Below are positions 36,861 through 49,086 of a stretch of DNA of 64,000 bases, piece by piece. Each line of letters begins with the position of its first letter. The first letter of the stretch is position 1. Origin of the DNA: Casuarius casuarius (taxonomy: Eukaryota; Chordata; Aves; Casuariiformes; Casuariidae); assembly GCA_003342895.1 (NCBI GenBank), contig PTFA01000035.1:1253661-1317660 (forward strand). The letters run 5' to 3'. Under the pieces are notes generated by a model. That model did no database searches, was not told the DNA's origin, and worked only from the letters and a program-made list of their open reading frames with translations. A program made the position numbers and the translations under genes.

Positions 36861-39800
36861 AAATGCTTCTGTTCATCCCAGCCTTCAGTATGTCAAAGTC
36901 TAAGGGCATGCCTGGGTGAGCAGGGGAGGAGAGATTTGAGCTGATCCCATCTGCTCACACTAAGCCTGGACATGAAAGCACAGGGAAGAGCTGTGAGAAA
37001 TTGCCCTAGCTGGTGGGATATGCAGTTTGACCATGTTTGCATGGTTCTACACCTGAGTGCACCTCTTAACTAACTGGCTCAGGAACAAGAATGTGTGGCC
37101 TTGGTTATATTACATCCAGACCTCAGCTAGTAAGTCTAAATGGTGCTGCATAGATTTGTTGTTCTGGTCTCTGGAAGCTTTGAGATCATGGGCATATCCT
37201 AAAATCGAGTTACTTTAAAACAAATGAATTAAGGTTAGGACTTGAGTATAACTTGATTTGTTTTAGGTTGTCTTCGTTTTGGAAAAGAACATCAATTTGG
37301 TCTAACCCTATCGCTAGTTTTCTGGAAAAAGATACACAAGCAGTTTCTGAATGGCACCTTTTGAACTATCTGAAAAATGCATGAGACCTGATAGAGACTT
37401 CTGATATTTTATTATTTTCTGATACAGATAGGTGCAATCTATGAGGCTACTTTTTTGAGTAAATCATGGAGTATCACTTTCTTGAAGGTAGTTGTGTGGA
37501 CTTTCACCAGCAAAGAATCTCACTATGTGTAATAGAAACTCCAATATATCAGTCCTGTGTGCAGCTTTAATCTCTTGTGTGTTGAATCAGTCACTTGCTG
37601 GAAGTAACTGTGTCCCCTACCTTGTTTGAAAGCTGTTACAGGAAATCACAGAAGTCATTCATTAACGTGACTTTTACCTGATGTTACAGGAGAGAGGTTG
37701 AACTGAATAATTAATTCTCACAGATCTTTTCAGTCACTGGACCTGAACAGACCAGAGGAGAGGCTTTGTTGTAAGGAACAGAAAGCCAAAAATTGCCGAA
37801 GATTCAGGCTTCTCCCTAGCAAGATCAGGGTGGACAGGTTTATTGTTCTTGTATGAGTATATAGATCTGTATGAAATTTCTGTTAAGAAAATGTCCATTT
37901 AAGATAGTTACTTCACAAAAACTCTAGCTCTTTCTCCAACTTTTCTTCTGAAAGTAAGTATTAGGTGTTCCTGAAGTAATTTAAGCATCCACCTGGGATT
38001 TCAGGTGAATGCTGGCAAGGCGAGGGATTGGGACAGAGGAACCGTTTGGATGCTTTTTTACGGACTTAAAGGTGCACTGGAGACCTTGTGAATGTGAAAT
38101 AGTGGGTGACTGTTGAGCAGGAGGAGCCTGTGCAGGTGGCAACAACCCTAATAGAAGACCAAGGAAGGCCACTGGTGATAAAAGTGACTCGTTGTCCTAA
38201 GGAAGTCCACAGCAAGCTTCTCTCTTTGGTGGGAATTCTGATTTTTATGGTTGTTAAAAAATGGGAGGGTTAAGTTTGTCCAAAGAGGGGAGATGGGTGA
38301 ATTGTTCTTTCCTGCTGTTTCTAATTCCCAGAGTTCCTTTTTTTAATACATATTTCAAGAAATGAGTTAGGGAAGACGAGGCTATGAGTAACTTCCTTTT
38401 AGACATAGGATATGAGAAGAGAACTGGATGTTTAGATGATTGGCCTGATACTGGAGCTGTTCAAGCCTTCGCTTCCAAGCTGAGAATTGGCTGAATTTAA
38501 TTAAAGGTAGACAGCTGACAATTTGTGAGTTGTACAGGCAGACCGTCTTTAGCACATTGAATAACACTCATATTTGTTTGACTTGGCGAATAAAGTATTC
38601 CTTTCATCATTCCATAATACATATCACTTGCCCATTTATGTGTGCAGGCACACATTAACTGAGTAACAAAAGTCCACTGTAAGTAATATGCATGACAAGA
38701 TTGCTCTGTAAAGAAATAATAGCCAGCAGAGCATCCAGCAATTATATTTCCATGGACATTTCTACATGTGCCTTTTCATTATTATCAATTGCTAATGCCG
38801 TAGTCCCGAAATTTCAGGGAACAGTATTTGTATATGTAGATTGTTGGTTTGATGTGCCCTAAAGCTTCCAGGTTACACAGTATTTTCAGTCAATGTGTTC
38901 ATTTTATTAATAAATATAGGAAAATTATAATGGTTTCCTTCAACAATATAAGATTTTGGCCAGGCCTCTTTGGAGAATGAATCATTGATGCATTGCATCA
39001 TTGTTGCTTTTCAGTGTTTTACTGTCAGATTTCTTAAGAATGATTGCTCCTCTGGCTAAATTTGAAGAGTTTTGTAGGTAATCAGACTAAAAAGTGAAAT
39101 TAAACTTAAAAATGTAAACTATTTCAGGTGGAGGAAGGTCTCAGTGGAAAGTTAGTGAAAGAACTAGTAGTTTTTAAGAAATGTATTTTCTTTGACTGGG
39201 TGCCATAGCCTCTGTCCACACTGTGATGAACCATTTAAAGAAAAGAAAGAAATGCAGGAAACTGACAGACTAATACATACGCCAGGTTCTCTCTCTGTTT
39301 ACTCATTTGCCCTTTTTTAAGAGAAAACCATGAGTAGCGGAGATTAATGGATGCCTTAATGCAACAGAGAGAAACCTAAAATGACAGTAAGTATATGTAA
39401 CATATACTGTATTATACTAATTATATGACTTTGATATTATATACTAAAAACTTACATCATCCGTTAACACTTAGGAATTTTTAGGAGATATTCTGCAACT
39501 TAATGACTGAATAGATTATTTAGGTGAGGAAAATGAAATGACTGGTAAGGATGCATGAGAATGCAGGTTGCAGAAGTTTTTATCACTCATAGTTTTACTT
39601 CCAAAGAAGTGAAATTCCTTTGGAAAGGAATTGGAAAAGGCTACTACTGAAAATCATGCACAGAATTCTTTATGCTGTAATTGTGATCATAAAATAGAGT
39701 TTTCAGTATTTATATTTGGTTTTGGTTCTTTTATATTTTTTCTATTTAAAACTGAGAAGTTATTCAGGAATAAGATGTGGGATGAGTCCTAAGAGAAATG

Positions 39801-41754
39801 GAAGAAATCTTAATTCTTTTCTAGAATCAGTCTCAACAATTTAACTATGTTGTGAAAAGATTGGAATTATTACAAGCTTTGATCCGAAATCTCTATTTAC
39901 AGAGAAGAATTTGATAAGGATTTATGACAGATTTTTTCCTTTCTTCTCCAACTTATTTTTATCAGTCTTCATGAGAAATTATGTTTAGAGAAGAAAGAAA
40001 CCTATTTATAGGTGCTTCTTGCTTCAGGAGTGAAAAATGCTTTAACAGCTCTGAGTTATGATTAGATTCTGCTGTGCCTACATAGTACATCAGTGCAATG
40101 CCAATGCCTTTTCCCAATCAAAGTGATTATACTAGAGGCAACAGATTTCTTTTGACTGCAGTATTTCAGTATGCAATTCAGATATTGAAAATCCCACCTA
40201 TACCGAAGACTTAATAGAATATCTTACTCATTCATAACCATGAACAGCTGGTAGTAGATGCGAATGCTTCCTCCACAGTTCTATTTACAGATTTACATGG
40301 GTTTGAGGAAATTGGATGGAAAGCACAGAATTTGTACTGCAATTTCTTGAATTTCTGTCCTGGAGAACAACAATGTGTGATAAGTAATGAGTACCACATT
40401 ATAATTATCATGTTTGTGCCTGTGTGCCAGTCCATGCCCCATGGTAGCATCAAATTAAGGCTAAATAGTTGAAGTAACAGTTTTTCACAACCCTTTAAGA
40501 TGTGATGTGTCATCTGATGATTTGTAAGTCTTTCCCTGATAAATACACTTGTGTTTCTGCATCTGCTTTCTACCCTGAAGAAAATTATTGGAATTACTTG
40601 TGGGTAGCGGTGTTATATTGTAAGTCACTGAAATGAACTTTAGCTGTGATTATTTGGAGAGTTTTATCCTGTCGCTCATCCCTATAATACCTGAGCATCT
40701 TGCACACAAAATTAATAGGAAAATCTCATGTGGACCTTAAAACATTTCAAATACTCTTGACAGTTCCAGAACTCTGCTTGTTTTGTTTTGCTTTCTTTTC
40801 ATAGGGCTGGGAGAGAGGGTTGTCACATGGTGGCAATAAATGTAGTACTTGAATTATGAGTGTCACTGATGTTGGCAAGGCTTTTTCAAAGAAGAAGGCT
40901 GTGCAATGTTTTCTAAAGATGGTCAGGTCTCGATCTGTCTGCTGTCCTCTGGCAGAGGCTTTGTTTCATCCTCTGCACTCAAGAATATTAATACAGTACT
41001 AACAATGAATCCACCTCAGTTTGTTGCATAGTTTCCATAGGGATCACAATTCTAGTACCTTACTAATATCTTTCCTCATTTTCTTCAAAGATTCTGTAGC
41101 TGCATATCTCAAGGTAGAGGAGATTCAAGGCAGCCACTGACACCGAACTTCCCAGGTCAGTTTTAAGTTCCTTTTAAGGGTTATGCATGGGTTTTGGTGA
41201 ACCCATTTATATCACAGAATTCTTGCCATTCTGTCAGCTCTATAAAGCTAACACATTATTAATGGAAGAGTATGTTTTCAAGGTTGTCTACCCTGTGTCC
41301 CTCTCTTCTGATATTTCTGTCTATGTGCCAACTGATTGACACTAGAGAGTAGCTGCCAAATACCTGTCTTTTGTATCAAGTGTTGGCTTTTTCTGTGTTT
41401 GTTAGTTACTAGCAAATTGCGAAGGAATGAAAAAAACTTTCATATGAGATCATTGCTGCTTATGTGAAAGAATGCAACAACTCTCCCTACCACTTTACTT
41501 GCACATTTTTGCTACTTGTATCCCCTTTCCTCTCCCCGGCTCTCCTCAGGTATTATAGAAATTACTCAGTGTGCTAGGACCACTGCCTCTCCATTGGTAG
41601 CTGCTGTAGCAGTGTGGTGTTCGAGCATCTGTCCTTTCGCCATTTAATCTCTCCTAATGCTGAGTTCTATTGTGAGTTTCTTAAAGAACTCCCCTGTGTG
41701 CAGCTTGTTGTCACCAACACGTTTCTCATGCTCCAAGAGCTTTTCTCCACAAAG

Positions 41755-41830
41755 GCTTGTGGATGAGCTTAGCTTAGCATACATGAGTAGTCCTACCAAA
41801 GTCAATGAGACCTCTTATGTACATGAAGTG
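41755..41830. repeat. Relic of the palindromic sauropsid repeat
   Basis: ATGAGTAGTCCTACCAAAGT followed by 'caatgagacctcttatgtacatgaag' matches the remembered pattern 'gtgagtagtcccattgaagtcaatgggactactcatgtgcttaaag'. The palindromic core CCA..GTCAATG is still visible. Confidence 0.5.
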
Positions 41831-43389
41831 TTTGTGTAAGCCTTTGGAGGATGTTATTTAAAAAATTCTCTGAATATACATGTTTTTATGTGCAGCATTT
41901 GTTTTTGTAAAGGCTGCTGCTCTGAGGGAGTTTACCTGGCTCATGTTGCTTACTGGAAGATACCCAGACCCCTGTGTTATCTGTCCTTTCACACAGATCT
42001 GTGTCTTGTCTGCCCACACAGATAAGGGAGATGTGCCCTCTTGCTGTTTAGGTACTTCAGTGAACACTAAAAGGTTCATTGAAGTAATTTCTTAATTTTT
42101 AAGAATTATTCTCAGGTCAGACTGTGGACTGCCATGCCTATAGGCTTGGGGGATTTCTAGGTAATTGCACCTATCTGCCCAGTGTTAAAATGCTAACATT
42201 CGTCTAACATGCATGATCAGCAGCACAGTCCTAGCTCATGCCTGGTGTCCCCAGACAGTGTACAGAAGAGCCATGGTAGGGCTATGGGTAGTTTCTGTCC
42301 TGTTGTTTCTTGGGATCCAGCTTGTTTCTGTTTAGATTTAAAACTTTTCAAATTCTTTCGGGGAAAAAAGGTTTTGTAACCCTTACCGTGATCAAAAATA
42401 GTGTGGCTCTTCTTCCAGCCAACCCCCCAATTGTTCCTGCTGTTTTGGAAATAAATGTTAATGTCACCTAGGCAAGGCCAAATGTGATTATAATCTGCTT
42501 AGATAGTAAGCAGAATGGATCGGCTAAACCCTAATAACTTGTCCCATTTACCTCTTCTGGAGCAGAATATACTCTCCAGACCAGACATAGCAGCAAACAA
42601 ATCACTTTATGATGAGGCTGAGGCACATGGCTGAGGACTGGTGACCCCTAGCTCTGCCTTTGAGTCACTGAGTTTTCTAGGAAGCCACTGTGGTGTGCTT
42701 GGTACTGTTACTGCAGATTATGCTGTTAATGCATCTATAAAAATACCTATTAATAGTAATGATGAAGAGTGAGAGTATAACTGTCCTCTGCTGTTTTCAA
42801 GTATTTGTCATACTCTTATACATCTGCTGAACCACATTCCCAGAAGCCTTAAATTTTGACTCGTTATTGTCAGAAATCCATTTAATGCCTCCTTCTCCTT
42901 CCTCTAACAACATTCCTTCAGTGCTCCGATGCATTTTATCTTTACTTGTTGCCACTGAGCATCCACGAACATTCGCAGGTCTAACCTAAGATGCCTCACT
43001 GCTAAAAAAAGAAAAACTACAGGTAACAAATCAGTATAAGTAAGGAGGAAAGAGCGAAGGAACCAACCACATGCTACAGACTGAGAAACTGCAGCTGCAA
43101 TTCCATGCAGTGTAACCAGGGCTCTCTCATGGCTGTTGCAGTCTGTGTTTGTCTCTGCTCACAACCCAGCAATGCTCTCTTCTTTGCACTAGCCCTGATG
43201 TTTGTCCAGCCTTGCTTTGAGCTATTTCAGTGCCTTAAAGCAGCAGAAAGCTAACCTGAAAAGGAAGGAGGGGAGAACAAAACCCTTTCACAGGGCTTTG
43301 CATACTGAAATGGCTCAGCCAGGGTCGGAGCTGAGACAGGGAGGAGTGGGGAGGATGGCAGGACTGAGGCAGCCAGCAGCAGATCAGCT

Positions 43390-43500
43390 TTAGGAACCAC
43401 AGCCTCAGGCAGAAAGGAGATTAGATAACTCGTCCATTATCAAGTCTGCGACAGAGCCAAGAATGAATCAAAGTCTGAGTCCAAGCTCAGTGTCTAAAAC
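43390..43500. repeat. Ancient MIR/L2-like relic
   Basis: The segments 'ggcagaaaggagattagataactcg', GCGACAGAGCCAAGAATGAA and CTGAGTCCAAGCTCAGTGTC follow the familiar order 'gagaggttaagtaactt', 'ggcagagccaggattcgaac', 'ctgactccaaagcccatgctc'. The assignment is from memory of the consensus. Confidence 0.5.
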
Positions 43501-44754
43501 ATAGAAATAACTCACCTCTTGATCTTTGTATTTAGTGGTCTTTTCCCTGACTGGTTTGACATTTGAATACATCTTGAGCCCAAGAAAAGACATGATTTTT
43601 TCTTTCTTTCTCTCTTTTGTTTTCATCTGTAAACAGCTGTACATGCATCTTTTTTTATTTGTGTATGTACATTTTTCAAACTTGGAGTGTAAAATAAGAC
43701 AGGAATATAAGTGTTCAGATGAAAAATGCCATGTATCCATTTTCAAACACACAAAGGGGAGCCAGACTTTAAAGATATTTTTTAAATATTAGGAAAAAAA
43801 CAGATAAAAATATGTAGTTAAAATGGTATAAAAACCTTGGCATGTTCCAGTTTATAAGGGCTGTTTTTTGGATACCATGAGTTTATGTTTAAACGTGCCT
43901 ACAGTTTTGTGTGGCCAAAAATGTAGAAGCACCACATAAATGGTTATATATCAAAGGAAACACGCTACATAATATACTTGCACAAAACAAAAGACTATCA
44001 CTAGAAAGCTGATAATAAATGGCTGCCTGGAGTGTTTTAGAAATGGCAAAGTCTAGACTTCAAAAATATGTGTTTATTCAAACAGATTTTTTTTCTTTTT
44101 AATAAGGCCAAACATGTTAGGAATAGAGTTGGCAATTCCTTGCAAAACAATGCTAAAAAATATTCCAAGTTAATTGATTTAGAAAAAATGTTTCTGGATT
44201 ATATGGCTATCAGAGTAGTAAAAGGAGAATATTAATTACCATTCCAAATCTTTAATACCGTACCAATCCAATTCTTTCCATTGGTAATTCTTTATTGTAG
44301 TCATAGTAACAAAAGAAGGAAACTTAAGTCATCCAGGCATTTGTTGTTTCTTTTAGTTTTCTTAAGTAAGTCTTAATTTCCCTATCTAAGAAGCTCTGTT
44401 TTCTAATTATAGCACTTGCAGTTATACTTCCCTATATTTAAATATAATGGAATATACTTTAGGCCTTTGTTCATTCCTGCATAGCTCATTTCAGATTGCA
44501 TTTTAAATGCTTGCTTTCATTATTATGTGAAGTTATCTTTAAAATAAGCTGGAGTATTCAGAATTTAAAAATATATTTATAAAGAAAATACTTACCTAAA
44601 ATAGAACAGTTATTTTGAGGGATGAACTTTTAAAACTTATTTTAGAATATTTTCATGCTAATGTGAAAGAAGGTTAAAGAAGGTAATGGTTAGAAAGCTC
44701 CTCAGAAAAGAAATTTACGGTTTTCTCTTCTCTGGGAAAGGTATTAGAACATTT

Positions 44755-45905
44755 AATGAATCATAGATTCATTAAGTTTGGAAGGGGCCCTGGGAGGTCT
44801 CAAGTCCAAACCCCTGCACAGCTTTGAGGTCAGCCTAGGTTGCTCAGGGCTTGATCGAGTTGTGTCTTGAAAACCTCCAAGGGTGGAGTTTGCACAGCCT
44901 CCCTGGCAGTCTGTTCGACCACTTGCTTGTCCTAATAGCGAAAAAGTTTCTCCTTATATCCAGTAGGACCCTCCCCTGTTTCAGTTTATGCCTTTCTATC
45001 TCATCCTCCTGCCATGGACCGTTGTGCAGAGCCTGGCTTCATCTTCTTGATAACCTCCTTGTAGTCACTGGGGGGTGGGGTGGAGGGCTGCTGTTGGTCT
45101 CCCCACACCCATCCTTTCTCCCAGCTGAACAAGCCCCACTCCCTAACAGGAGCCTCTCCTAACAGGGCAAGAGCTCCAGCCCCTGACTATATGGGTGGCC
45201 CTCCACTGAACTTGCTCCAGTTTTTCGATGTCTTTTTCGACATCCTGTTTGGGGGGCCCAAAACTAGATGCACTATCCTAGATGCAGTCTAAAGAGTGCT
45301 GAGTAAAGGGGACAGTCAGTTCCCTCAGTCATTGGGTTCTTTCCTGTTGATACAAGCCCATATAGCCTTCCTCACTGCCAGAGCGTGCTCATCTTCAGCC
45401 TACCGTCCACCAGGACCTTTTCTGAAGAGCTGCTCTGCAGCCAGTCAGTCTGCAGCTGGTACCAGTGCAGGGTTTTTTTCCATTCCAGGTGCAGGACTTT
45501 GCATTTGTCCTTGATGGATTTTATATGGTTCCCGTCGGCCCACCCCTCCAGCCTGCCTAGGTCCCTCTGGATGGCAGCTCTGCCCTTCAGAGGATTGACT
45601 GCATCCCCCAGTTTGGTGTCATCTAAAAGCTGGGTGAAGGTAAGCTCTGTCCCCTCCTCCAAGTCACTGAAAATGGTACTAGACATGAGAGGTCACAGGA
45701 CAGACCCCTGAGGAACTGCACTCCTAACTAACCTCTAGGTAGAGCATGGGCCATTAACCGCCCACTCTTTGAGCTCAGGTTTTCACCCACCTAGTAGTCC
45801 ACCCATCCAGACCATAATTTCCCAGCTTGGATACAAGGATGCTGTGGAAGAGGGAAGAGTACTTTTGCATAGTCTTTTGACCAAAGTCCATATTTCTGAC
45901 TACAG
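44755..45905 (-). mobile_element. CR1 LINE fragment with reverse-transcriptase remnants
   Basis: About 1.15 kb matches the reverse complement of the CR1 3' half. It runs from the 3' end near 44755 ('atcatagattcatt', GGAAGGGGCCCTGGGAGGTC), through GAAAACCTCCAAGGG and the 'ctgaacaagccccactccct' block, to 'gacagacccctgaggaactg' and 'tacaaggatgctgtgg'. On the minus strand, 45686-45372 is still open for 104 codons and reads MSSTIFSDLEEGTELTFTQL, then LLDDTKLG, GRAAIQRDLGRLEGWAD and KCKVLHL. These are the conserved CR1 ORF2 reverse-transcriptase motifs; the FADD active-site box has become LLDD. The frame is broken outside that stretch, and the copy is 5'-truncated and dead. Open frames on the plus strand here are shadows of it. 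Confidence 0.95.
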
Positions 45906-48900
45906 AAAAAATTCTTTACTGAATGACACAATAATATTTTAAAGTCACACAGCTAGAAATACTTACTCTTGTGACAAAAGTCATTTCAGTTTGTATCACA
46001 CTGTATATAATGCAGTTTATTGAATTCCATATAGTAAATTACGTAGTATTTCTTTTCTTTGTATCTAGTCTAGTCTAGCAACAAGACTGAGAAATATCAG
46101 CAGAACTGTACTCAAAATGTCAAAGAACTATTTGACAGCAACATGAGAGACACAGTATACCCTGATATTCCTCCAAAGAAAATAAAAGAAAGGAAGTAGA
46201 AAAAACATAGCAGTGGTCAGTGAAATGTGACAGAAAATACTACTAAACCATTCTGATCCCAAATGAACTTCATTTTGTCAGTATCCCTGCATGTGTCCTT
46301 GTCATAGTTTAAAATTACCACAGTAAATGCATTGTCTTATTTTTGATCATCGTTTTGAGAATGATTTCTGTTAAAATCTATTTATTTCATCCCTATTACA
46401 GTCCATGAAACTTTGTAGGCATGGAGGATAGAAGAGACTTGGGAATGGGAGTTTTGGTTTGGGAGGTAAACTGAGCAGTCTTTGAGGTAGGAGCAGCAGA
46501 GTATTTGATATCTGAGGTAGGAGGGATGGGTTTTCCAAGTTATAAAGAGATATCTCTCCTCCTTGTCTTCTTGAAGTGTGACATTGCTAACTAATTTTGT
46601 GCCAGGGATGCACATAAATGTGTTCCTATTAGATTTTGGGAAGCACCTCTATCCTTGTGCAATTTTTTTAACTGCTATAGTTATACACACTTGCTGTTTT
46701 GACCTGGAGCCAGGCCGTGGCTGGTGGCCCAAGGGCCAGCCTCTGCAGTACAAACAAATAGGTTGTGATGACCAGAGGCTGTCACACTTTCATCCCAAGT
46801 GCTTGTTTTAGAGCAGATGATGGGAAACTTTGGGAATATCCTCTCTGCTCCCACCCTCCCCCAGAAGAGAGCTAGCACCTTCATAGCCAATCCTGTAGGT
46901 TTGGCATCAGCCTGCAAACAGCCGAGAAGCACAAGAAGTGCTGCTGCCTGCTCTTCAGACGTCTGAACTCACCCGGCTTAAATATCGATCACCCCAAATG
47001 CTGGGCTCCAGCAAGCCATTGTGAAGTTCCCAGGCGAGTCTCAGAATGTACAGCTGAGAATTTCTACATCTATGAGTGTTTTAAAATGATTCCAACTATG
47101 ATAGTATTTCTGCACATTGATCACACTTTTTTTTTTAATACCTCTTTTATTCCCTTCTTCAGGAGTAGTTTCCATGTTTCCATCACTGTTTTCCTCTTAA
47201 AGCTATGCTTTTCTTTCTTTTCACACATAATACGTTGCTAACAGAAGTGGCTTTCCTTTTCTAACCAATCACTTCAATTTGAGGGGGAGGGGGGCAGTCA
47301 GGGGTTATTGTATCTGAGACAGATTATGTCAAAATAAAGAATGCAAAATTTTATGAGAAGTATAGACATAGCAATATAAAAATTCTCAGTCTGAGGTAAA
47401 AATTTCTCTATATGAAAAGCCCTGAGCGTAAAATCACTCATTGGCAACTTAAGGACTTTGCCATACCAAAAAGAAAATCTTCTTAATTTACCATTTACAT
47501 ATCACACAAATACTTACTTGTTTGTTTCCTAGCTAATCACTTCATTATTATTCCTGAACACCACTCCCAGTCTCATTTTTCACTTTCTTAAAGAGCTTTC
47601 CAAATGTTGAGACTCTCACCTTTCCCAGTGAAGTCAACATAAATACTTTCACTGAGCCTTCTGTCATGTTTCGGGCCTTCTCTTGTAATTTGGTGCACTG
47701 AATCTGTTTAGACTTTAGACTGTCTCTTTATTGTAGTTAAAAAAACCTTCTTTTCCATTCTTTGCTAACTTCTGACAGATTGTTCTCTTTCCCGTCACCA
47801 CCTTTTACATTGTAATTGTGTGAGTCTTTTCTCCTTCAGTTATTTCAAATCATGTGAAATTTTCCTCCCTAAAATTCTGAATTGTTTTTAACAGGATTTT
47901 CCAATTCAGAAATAATCTGAAGAAAGGCAAAAGAGGACAAATCTGAAAGAGCCAGGGTACTTAGTACTACTCCCTTTAAGGCTCTGTGTCCCAAACTGCA
48001 GCCTTTATAAGTTGCTGCGAAACTTTGGAGCCTCCTGAATCCTTTGGTTGCCTTGCATCTTTCTGAGCCCGCAGCGGGGCTTCCTGGCTTGGCCAGTTGC
48101 CACAGCACGTTGCCACGCTAACGTGACTGTCCAGCTTTTCAAATGGAGCGGGCTTAGGTGGAGCTGGGTTGGGGGTGTGCAGATTGAACCTGCAGCTGTC
48201 TTTAGCCGCCCGTTCACGTAAACTCCCTGGTATTTCCTGAAGGCTTGACATTCTTTTTATCTGGGCATCCTAGAAATAGCTTAGTGTGGAGTGGCCCAGC
48301 CATAATTTACAGTTAAGCCTGATTTGGATTTATAAGCGAAGCATTCCTCAGTCTATTCCACCTGAGGGGCTGTATCCGGTTGGCATGCTCTTTGCATGAC
48401 TAACAGAGCCGGTTGTGCATGAAATACAGCAGGAGAAGGAGGTGATGGGAGTCCTCATGATTTCTCCGATAGGAGTACAATGCAGGCAGCCTGGTTTCAA
48501 TCCCTGGCTGGCAGAGGAGCTTTATGTCCACCTTTCACCAGAATCTTCTGCTTAAAAGCTATTCTAATATGACCTTTCCCTGTGAAACAGCTTTGTATGT
48601 TAAAGGAATACATACTTTTTTCCGTAAGTAAATGGAAGGAGGTGGGGAGGAGTGTGCACAGAATTTGTGCCAGAATAATCATGTTTTTCTGGTGTCCTGG
48701 GGCATTTAGAGCTCTTCTCTGGAAGAGCAGAGCGCTGAGTTCTAGTCCTTGCTAGAGTGATTACTCTAAATGCTTTAGCTGATGACTGATTAACAAAAAA
48801 TTCATGAACGTTAACCTTCTGGCTGTTGTAAATCTCAACTTGATGCCTAATGCTCTCCACAGGTTGAAGAGGAAAGGGATGTATCTCTCAGTAGATTGTG

Positions 48901-49063
48901 TACTTGCCTGCCTGCCTCTCTCCCTCCCTCTACCAGGCCACTTCTGTCTTTTCTTGGATATAGGCTCTGGATTTAGGCTTCACTCCCAAAGTGAGTGAAA
49001 CCATTGAAACCAAAGAGCATAGGATGAAGTTTGCCCCAAGGCACAGAACCCTGCATATACGTT

Positions 49064-49086
49064 AAAAAAAAAAAAAAAAAAAAAAA
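49064..49086 (+). repeat. Poly(A) tract of 23 bases flanked by a 9-bp direct repeat
   Basis: Twenty-three consecutive A follow CATATACGTT. GCACAGAAC occurs at 49041-49049 and again at 49089-49097, on either side of the tract, which resembles a target-site duplication. No AATAAA is seen just upstream. Confidence 0.8.

Larger units (their letters stand above)
23421..44754. other. Intergenic sequence without recognised genes
   Basis: These 21 kb are mostly AT-rich and unique-looking. Open frames are short, occur on both strands and match nothing I know. Small structures are listed separately: inverted repeats (24883, 32268), a tandem pair (25523), MIR/L2-like relics (33165, 43390), palindromic-family relics (36055, 36810, 41755) and exon-like open stretches (23577, and 29554 on the minus strand). 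A tandem TTAAATATGGTA pair lies near 28622-28646. Confidence 0.6.

Noticed and set aside
44851..45711. Several plus-strand open frames of about 70-108 codons
   Set aside because: They lie antisense inside the CR1 fragment, and the meaningful frame is the reverse-transcriptase remnant on the minus strand.
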